Origin: Metopolophium dirhodum
Taxonomy: Eukaryota; Arthropoda; Insecta; Hemiptera; Aphididae
Reading direction: 5' to 3'
Length of the DNA stretch: 64,000 nucleotides
Assembly: GCF_019925205.1 (NCBI RefSeq)
Contig: NC_083567.1
Coordinates: forward strand, 20,708,001-20,772,000
Shown piece after piece: positions 59,761-64,000 of this stretch (position 1 is the stretch's first letter; each line of letters opens with the position of its first letter). The translations under genes and the position numbers were made by a program. The notes beneath the pieces were generated by a model, which was given only the letters and a program-made list of their open reading frames with translations, did not search any database and was not told where the DNA came from.

Positions 59761-62700
59761 TTATTGGCTAATGTAATATAAGTAGTATTTTATCCAACAG
59801 TAAAAAACACCTATACTATTATGGAATGAAGTAAGCATCAATGGTAGAAATGGATATCTTTGATCAAACCTTAAAACCATCCATCCAACCTCAGTCAACA
59901 ACAACAATGGCCCTAGACTTATTAAATACAATTTTTCTATACGATTCAATGATTTAAATTTACCAGTATTATACAAAAATGAAACATTAACTAAAAGTAG
60001 TAGTGATTTAGTAATGAATTCAAATGGCTTAAACAACAATGGAAAAACAGAATATGTAGAGATAGTTGATAACATTGTAAACATGGAACAGTCATTTGTT
60101 GAGGTGAATACTAATAATCTGTAAAAAAATAATAAACATGTACCTATTTAGATATAAGATAAAAAGAAACATTGAATTGCTTACGTTAATGGTATGACGG
60201 CTAGCAGTAAAGCTTTCTCGTGAACATGCCAACCAAACATAAATGAAGTCAAACCACATAATATAAGGCATCGAACAAAATCAATAGGATTTCTGTCAAA
60301 TTTCCAAAGTTTATATAAACATGGCTGAAAAATAACAAAATATTAATACTTAAATAAATAAAAACATAATAATAAATTAATTTAATCAGTTTTAGTATTA
60401 TACAATATATTATGTTCTATAAATATCTATCTCTGAATAGTTATGGGACTATTAATACATTTTACAAGTAAAAACAAAAATAGAGAATATGTACTTGTAT
60501 ACATATTTTCTTATATCTGGTCACATGAGTTAAAAATATATAAATGTAATAAACTAATAGATTTACAAGACAGAAGTATTATAAAACAAATAGTAGGCCC
60601 ATTGTCTAAACAAAGAAGAAAATAATGCATAACTTACCAACATAAAAATTATTGTTAAAATAAAAGTAATCTGAGGAGTAATTGATGGCAAAACAGTATG
60701 TTCAAATTCTTGAACTAAGCCTCTCGTCATTGATGCTGAATTATTATTTTTTATCAAATCGTAGTCTTTATCTAAAATAATTCTTTATCAGAAAATGCAT
60801 AAGGAATCCAAATAGATAAATGAAGCATATAAATCTATAGTTACATGTAATTTTAGCACCAATATCAGCTGCATTATATAGGGCCCAAAAGTTTGGTGCC
60901 CAATAGGCATGTGACAAACCTCGTTTGAATGGAAATAGCTGTTTAAAAACCTATGAAAAAAATTAAATTAGTAGAATTAAGATTTATATTCTAATTAGTA
61001 GTACCTGTACAATTTGACCATTGAATACAAAAGGTCCAAATGATATACTAGATACACCGAGAACAATTAAACCTAATTTTATAAGTCTTTTCATTGCAAA
61101 TTGTACGTTTTTTCTAAAACAAAAGTGTTTTAATAAATATACAAAATATGCTGGAGCCAAATATAAATAAATATGCTTGAAATTCAACAGAACCGTAAAC
61201 CAAAATGCACCTCTATAGTTTTCACCCTAGAAAAAGCAACTAAATTAGCAAAAATAACACGATTTATTAAAAATATATTGAAATTATAGTTTAAAAGTAA
61301 TTTTTACCTTTAAAATGTGTGATATTGATACAAGTAGGATTCCGAAAAGAAAGCCATTGTACTGAAAGTGTATTTGGTCAATAAGCAATAATGTCACATT
61401 GGCTATTAACAAAAGTTCAATGACAAAAACAGAAATTTTACTTTCATCCATATGTTTTTTCTTTTTAGTTTTGGGCGATTTCACAAGTAATGCAATTGAC
61501 TGAGCACATCTTAAAACAATATTTTGTTTGTTAGTAAATTTTAATGCAGATCATATTAAAAAATATATCAGATTGATTCGAAAATGTATCCATCATGTTA
61601 TTCTAACACCTGTTTCTAGTTAGAAACTATTTAATTATTTTAAACTTTTTATAAGAAATGTTGTTATTTACATTTTCAAAGTTTATATAAAACAACTGAT
61701 AGTTTATACTCCAAATGCCAGTGTACTAAACAGACATTATTTGGGCGATTGTTTCATTTAATACATAGACTTAAAGTTATGGGCAATGTGAAGCTTAGGG
61801 CCGTTCTGACAATGTCCGGTTAAAGCTAGCCGACTGATAACTGGTTTTATTACCGGCAGAATTTGCCCGGTTAAGTGTCTGTTAACTTTAACCGGACATT
61901 GTAAGAACGGCCCTTAAAGTTATTATAAGTAACAATGTAAATAGTATGGATACAATAAACATTCATAAATTGCCTAATAAAAAAATAATTATTTAAGACA
62001 ACAATAAAATCTTCAAAAGGAAATTTTAAAATAAACATTATTTTCCATAGTTGATAGCTACAGAAAAGTACTAGTAGTTCCATAAATATTGAATAATAAT
62101 ATAATAATATTTATAAGTACAATATAAATAATACTTTTTAACTTAATTTCAAATATAAAAAAAAAAAAAATAGACTTGGCAAAACTGATATAAAAAGGCG
62201 AAGAAGGGGAAATATGTTGGCAAAATATTCAAGCTGCATTGCTCATCTAGAATATTAGAGTATTTATTAACGTTTTTGAAGTTGCTTTGGCAGTTCTATG
62301 TGTTCTATGATTAAGTTACTACTAAATATTAATTTACGTTGTGTACCTATTCACCTCAGTGGTATAATTAAATAATATCTAAACATACAACATACAAGTG
62401 TATAATATACAACATATGACATTGTTATGCAATTTGAATAATATTTACTTCCGAGATCCGTAATAAAAAACAAAATCAGTAATGATGACGCTAAGTCGCT
62501 GAAAGAATACGGTGGCGTTTGACGAGTAATTACGATTGTGTATCGATAACATGTCAATATCAACAAAAGCAGCAATTTGAGCCAAGAAGTATTCGAACCA
62601 CGCAAAAAGTGGCGGATAGTCGATGGTCCATTCCGAATGGTTAGCTGAATACCACTGTGATATAGGCAAACTATACGTTGTGGCCAGCCAGTTGCGATGC

Positions 62701-62916
62701 ACCTCGAAATCGGTCGAAAAACTGTCAAAACAGAATGAGACAACATTTTAGTGAGCACGATTGTGGATATTACAGAGACAAATATTAAACAACTGTTAAT
62801 AGACTTAAGACAGCAAATAACAATGACGATCCCCGACGTCGGAGGACCTTCACTCACTAGGATGGCAACAGGAGCAACTTCACGCACGTTATGACGACGT
62901 GTAGGGAACTCGTCAT
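59761..62916 (-). CDS. Alg8: ALG8, dolichyl-P-Glc:Glc1Man9GlcNAc2-PP-dolichol alpha-1,3-glucosyltransferase
   Basis: ER multi-pass glycosyltransferase (GT57 family) that adds the second glucose to the lipid-linked N-glycan precursor. Eight exons on the minus strand: 62916-62858, 62721-62449, 61509-61308, 61226-61005, 60950-60845, 60771-60638, 60324-60185 and 60118-59761. All have AG/GT borders and compatible phases, total 497 residues (human about 526). Conserved blocks are STDFEVHRNWLA, SEWTIDYPPLFAWFEY (luminal DYPP loop), IDQIHFQYNGFLFG, LNFKHIYLYLAPAYFVYLL, FPFKRGLSHAYWAPNFWALY, SMTRGLVQEFEHTVLPS, and FMFGWHVHEKA. Hydrophobic segments alternate throughout. The short first exon encodes 19 residues from ATG 62914-62916 (MTSSLHVVITCVKLLLLP), matching the usual first membrane segment. 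An overlapping longer frame from 62941 is in another frame and was not used. Confidence 0.95.
61798..61913. mobile_element. PIF/Harbinger-type MITE in ALG8 intron 2
   Basis: TIRs GGGCCGTTCTGACAATGTCC and its near-complement bound 116 bp. TTA flanks both sides (61795-61797, 61914-61916), the 3-bp duplication typical of the group. It lies in the intron between 62449 and 61509 and should be spliced out. Confidence 0.75.
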
Positions 62917-63408
62917 TTTCGGTTTGAAAAGACTTGGTCAAGACGTAGATGAAAAGCCCATAGTCAGACGGATCGTATTAAATTTCATTATTGAGACGTA
63001 GTCGGCAAGTCAAAACGTTACCGGTATAACGATTTAATGATGAATAAATAAATTGTTAACTGTTATCACTGGTCCGCTTATCAACACTACGTCGGCGTCT
63101 AAAGTTTTGTTTAGGGCCGAACACGGCAAACATCATAACTTTTTAGACCTATAGTCGTTCGGATTTAAATAATATTTTCTATATTTTGGACTCTGGCGGC
63201 CTGGCGTGTATCTAAATTTAAATATCGTAATAAAGCCTTTTATACAAATTTAACACAGATAATGTTCCTAACATTAAATTTGATTGGTGATAGTCGATAG
63301 ATCATAGGTCATAGGTTATAAAGTTATAATGTTTAAAGGGTGTCGACGGTCATAACTCGTAAGACATATAAATATTTAAAAATAGTACCTATTTAAATAT
63401 ACATATAT

Positions 63409-63463
63409 TTATTGAGTATTCGTCAATGTAACAGCCCTTGCAAAATAAGCTGTTTTCAAATCA
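63409..63463 (-). CDS. Possible last exon of an unidentified minus-strand gene
   Basis: After 'tttttctcttcag' a 55-nt block reads, with one base completing a codon, DLKTAYFARAVTLTNTQ and TAA. AATAAA overlaps the stop region. A further possible exon at the window edge, about 63999-63933, reads LTPTDIFNIVLKLTSSGIV before GTAAGT, but its phase does not join directly to this exon, so another exon between them or a wrong call is implied. The family was not recognised. The next gene on the strand is ALG8, about 0.5 kb downstream. Confidence 0.3.
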
Positions 63464-64000
63464 CTGAAGAGAAAAAATAAAAAATGAATAATTTCATGAG
63501 ACATTCACTGTAGGTACTCAGAAAAAAAGAAAATGTATACTCAAATCATACAAATATTATAATACACTATGTAGTACTAATACTATATAGTATATAATAA
63601 TAAGTTATGCCCATCACCATTAAATGTGTACATACATAATAATTGATTGATACATTATATCATCAATCAAATTTTGAGTTTGAAATAAAAAAATGTCGAT
63701 GGTGTAATGTTTATGATTATCTTCACTGTTTTGGTAATTTCAAACAAAATTCTTAATTTAATGATTCATAATTAATGTTTAGTACTTAAAAAATTGTTAA
63801 TCAATAGTCAATACTCAATAGTTATAATTAGTAATTATGAAATATATCATCTTTATTATGTTGTAAAATACAGTACACATAATTTCTGTATAAAATAAAA
63901 TGTGTATTATTCTATTTACTAAAATTAACTTACAACAATACCTGAGCTTGTTAACTTTAGAACAATATTGAAAATATCAGTCGGGGTTAATATAAAATAT
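63464..64000. other. Window-edge segment
   Basis: AT-rich, probably intronic if the exon at 63409-63463 is real. The donor-like GTAAGT near 63932 on the minus strand is the only structured signal. Confidence 0.25.

Noticed and set aside
62351..62941. 196-codon minus-strand frame over ALG8 exons 1-2
   Set aside because: A different frame from the conserved ALG8 blocks and it reads through an intron with good splice sites.

Overview
The window looks like aphid nuclear DNA. It is strongly AT-rich, full of 'taggtaggta' tracts, interspersed repeats and MITEs, and it carries two intron-containing arthropod genes on the minus strand. These are troponin T (coding 57168 to 51439) and the ER glucosyltransferase ALG8 (62916 to 59761). 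The last exon of a third minus-strand gene may lie at 63463-63409. The species cannot be fixed from the sequence alone.

Layout. 1-2282 is repeat-rich host DNA. 2283-49737 is a 47 kb nested mobile-element complex. 49738-51250 is AT-rich and without a recognisable gene. 51255-58723 is troponin T, with a non-coding first exon proposed at 58723-58667. 59438-62916 is ALG8, followed by the window edge.

The 47 kb complex begins and ends with pieces of one BEL/Pao-like LTR retrotransposon: a 76-bp LTR end at 2287-2362 and a full 349-bp LTR with primer-binding site at 49385-49733. The same 4-bp 'tctt' flanks both outer ends. Inside are two inverted arms, 2363-19690 and 32799-48969. Each arm starts at its outer end with a 353-bp hAT-type MITE and carries about 9.6 kb of gene-poor DNA and a 6-7 kb tandem array. 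Each arm ends at its inner border with a roughly 140-bp unit. The 13-kb spacer holds a nearly intact Jockey-like LINE (21523-26010), the 3' part of a U2 snRNA gene (26221-26371), and a GC-rich RLE-type (R2-like) non-LTR retrotransposon (26372-31453) inserted in that U2 sequence with a 16-bp target duplication. It also holds a third hAT MITE copy and the start of the Pao gag.

Two observations stand out. First, the non-LTR element sits inside U2 snRNA, which fits the U2-targeting Utopia group. Second, the 8-bp duplication 'gagatata' expected around one hAT MITE is split between two copies 16 kb apart and in opposite orientation. Flipping the intervening segment restores that duplication, makes the Pao leader and gag collinear, and turns the arms into direct repeats. 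The present palindrome therefore looks like an inversion by recombination between inverted MITEs. Each arm also carries three related exon-like cassettes with splice signals that I cannot assign to a known gene.
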